Source: Streptomyces sp. V3I7 (GTDB lineage Bacteria > Actinomycetota > Actinomycetes > Streptomycetales > Streptomycetaceae). From it: 64,000 nt of DNA. Below the pieces are notes generated by a model. It saw only the letters and a list, made by a program, of their open reading frames with translations, was not told where the DNA came from and ran no database searches. Positions 62,745 to 64,000 of the stretch are shown here, piece after piece. A program made the translations under genes and the position numbers. Each line of letters opens with the position of its first letter. The first letter of the stretch is position 1. Location: positions 744,001 through 808,000 of the forward strand of contig NZ_JAUSZK010000001.1 of NCBI RefSeq assembly GCF_030817495.1. The letters run 5' to 3'.

Positions 62745-63094
62745 CGGTCCTCGACGAGGTGGACGAAGTCGCGTTCGTTGCGCTCGGCGCGGCGCACGTA
62801 CCAGCGGGCGAGCAGGGTGAGCGGGGCGTACAGGCAGAAGCCGAGCACGAGCCATTCGAGGCGGCGGGCGGCGGGCGCGGAGGCGAAGACCAGCGGGAGG
62901 GGGCCCACGAGGAGGACGAGGACTGCGAACCCGCCGAGGGCAGAGCGCAGTTGGCTGCGCATGAGGGAGCGGACGTAGGTGTGGCCGAGGGTGGTCTGTT
63001 CGTCGATCTCGGTGCGCGGCCGGTAGTAGCCGGAGGTCCTGCGCGTGCGGCGGGGCGGGCCGGTGACGACGACCCGGCGCTCTGTGGGCTCCAC
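62741..63094 (-). CDS. DUF485-like membrane protein
   Basis: The 117-residue protein has two membrane segments (FAVLVLLVGPLPLVFA; LEWLVLGFCLYAPLTLLA) and a charged N-terminal half. DUF485 proteins precede ActP-type symporters and are thought to assist them. ATGA overlap couples it to the symporter. Confidence 0.82.
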   Translation of the reverse strand: MEPTERRVVVTGPPRRTRRTSGYYRPRTEIDEQTTLGHTYVRSLMRSQLRSALGGFAVLVLLVGPLPLVFASAPAARRLEWLVLGFCLYAPLTLLARWYVRRAERNERDFVHLVEDR

Positions 63095-63100
63095 CTGGGG

Positions 63101-63862
63101 CTACCCCTGTCCCGCGGTGCGGCGCATCAGCAGGTCCCGCAGCTCGCGGGTGTGGCGCCGGCTGACCTGGAGTTCCTCGGCTCCGACCAGGACGCTCACG
63201 GTGCCCGCGTCCAGGCGGAGTTCGCCGACGTGGCGCAGGGCGACGAGGTGGCGGCGGTGGATGCGGACGAAGCCGCGGCCGCGCCAGCGGTCCTCCAGGG
63301 TGGACAGCGGGATGCGCACGAGGTGGCTGCCGCGGTCGGTGTGCAGCCGGGCGTAGTCGCCGTGCGCCTCGACGTGGGTGATGTCGTCGACGGCCACGAA
63401 CCGTGTCACGCCGCCGAGTTCGACGGGTATGTGGTCGGGGTCAGGTTCGTGCACAGGTATCCGCGGGGCGGCGCCGCCCAGTTCGGTGACGCGGCGCACG
63501 GCCTCGGCGAGGCGTTCCTTGCGGACGGGCTTGAGGACGTAGTCGACGGCGTCGAGGTCGAAGGCGCGGACGGCGAAGTCCTCGTGGGCGGTGACGAACA
63601 CGACGCGCGGCGGCCGGGCGAACCCCCCGAGCAGCCGGGCCAGTTCGAGGCCGTCGAGGCCGGGCATCTGGACGTCGAGGAAGACGACGTCGATGGCGTC
63701 GGGGCCGTCGGGCCCGGACTCCAGCGCGCGGGTGATACGGCGCAGCGCCTCGGTGGCGTCACCGGCGCCCTCGACGCTGCTCACACGGGGGTCGGCGCTC
63801 AGCAGGTACAGGAGCTCCTCCAGCGAGGGTCGTTCGTCGTCGACGGCGAGGGCGCGCAGCAT
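63101..63862 (-). CDS. LytTR-family response regulator
   Basis: The 253-residue regulator has a receiver domain with the phosphorylated Asp in VVFLDVQMPGLDG at about 63 and the switch Lys in YVLKPVRK. A LytTR DNA-binding domain (FVAVDDITHVEAHGDYARLH, FVRIHRRHLVALRHV) forms the C-terminus. It is the first gene of the operon with DUF485, the symporter and the LytS kinase. Confidence 0.92.
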   Translation of the reverse strand: MLRALAVDDERPSLEELLYLLSADPRVSSVEGAGDATEALRRITRALESGPDGPDAIDVVFLDVQMPGLDGLELARLLGGFARPPRVVFVTAHEDFAVRAFDLDAVDYVLKPVRKERLAEAVRRVTELGGAAPRIPVHEPDPDHIPVELGGVTRFVAVDDITHVEAHGDYARLHTDRGSHLVRIPLSTLEDRWRGRGFVRIHRRHLVALRHVGELRLDAGTVSVLVGAEELQVSRRHTRELRDLLMRRTAGQG

Positions 63863-63949
63863 GAAGGTGGAGTGTAGGAGGAATCCGTACGGCTGGACAT
63901 GTGCCGGGCGTGGACGTCCGCGCTGGATACGGTGCCCTACAGTGCCCGC

Positions 63950-64000
63950 ATGAACAGCAGGGCGGCCCAGTTCGACGAGCTCGACCGGAAGATCATCACG
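63950..64000 (+). CDS. AsnC/Lrp-family regulator, partial (cut by window end)
   Basis: The ATG at 63950 begins MNSRAAQFDELDRKIIT, the start of an Lrp/AsnC HTH (LDRKII is the usual opening of helix 1). It is divergent from the LytTR regulator 87 bases away. The rest lies outside the window. Confidence 0.7.
   Translation, partial: MNSRAAQFDELDRKIIT

Overview
The window looks like the chromosome of a Streptomyces or close relative. GC is very high with strong third-position GC, many starts are GTG or TTG, and several gene sets are characteristic of the genus: rppA-CYP158A-cupin, MurT-GatD, a 924-residue LuxR/MalT-type regulator, RppA, a LigB-type ATP ligase and a PfkA-like phosphofructokinase. 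Species cannot be fixed from the sequence alone.

Region 1 (1-10.3 kb) is a selenocysteine locus. The left edge holds the 3' end of a tRNA best read as tRNA-Sec. It is followed on the minus strand, in transcription order, by a small ORF, a NifS/IscS-type desulfurase, a selenocysteine-containing formate dehydrogenase alpha subunit (in-frame UGA at 8238-8240 with a SECIS hairpin), an iron-sulfur beta subunit, an NrfD-type membrane subunit, selA and selB. SelD is not in the window. Region 2 (10.5-21.1 kb) has an acyl-CoA synthetase, an AsnC regulator divergent from a complete oligopeptide ABC importer with an Xaa-Pro-type peptidase, and a LysE exporter.

Region 3 (21.2-34.3 kb) is accessory and visibly decaying. 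It contains two small secreted SH3-like proteins, a peptidoglycan-binding M15 peptidase broken by an amber codon at its signal cleavage site, an IS607-family element whose recombinase is frameshifted into a truncated TnpB, a GNAT enzyme, a methionine-synthase-like remnant and a nine-copy 7-bp tandem repeat in front of a GT-B-like gene. It also has an NB-ARC/TPR STAND protein that faces a small helical protein carrying the same amyloid-like motif (a bacterial NLR/Bell-type pair, with the small partner frameshifted). A DUF4406-like gene, a D-threonine-aldolase-family enzyme, membrane proteins and a remnant of an MFS transporter follow.

Region 4 (34.3-53.7 kb) carries the LuxR regulator, a TetR/FBP-domain divergent pair with a clear palindromic operator, a secreted phosphodiester glycosidase, a GDPD-like secreted enzyme, a quinone oxidoreductase-acyl-CoA dehydrogenase operon, DNA ligase plus Nudix, an aldehyde dehydrogenase, the flaviolin pigment operon (rppA, CYP158A-type P450, cupin) and an acyl-CoA dehydrogenase divergent from a TetR regulator.

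Region 5 (53.7-64 kb) begins with about 870 bp of non-coding imperfect repeats, then peptide deformylase, murT-gatD, phosphofructokinase with a strong terminator and a CtaG-like protein. It ends with a LytTR response regulator-DUF485-sodium:solute symporter-LytS kinase operon and the start of an AsnC/Lrp gene cut by the window end.
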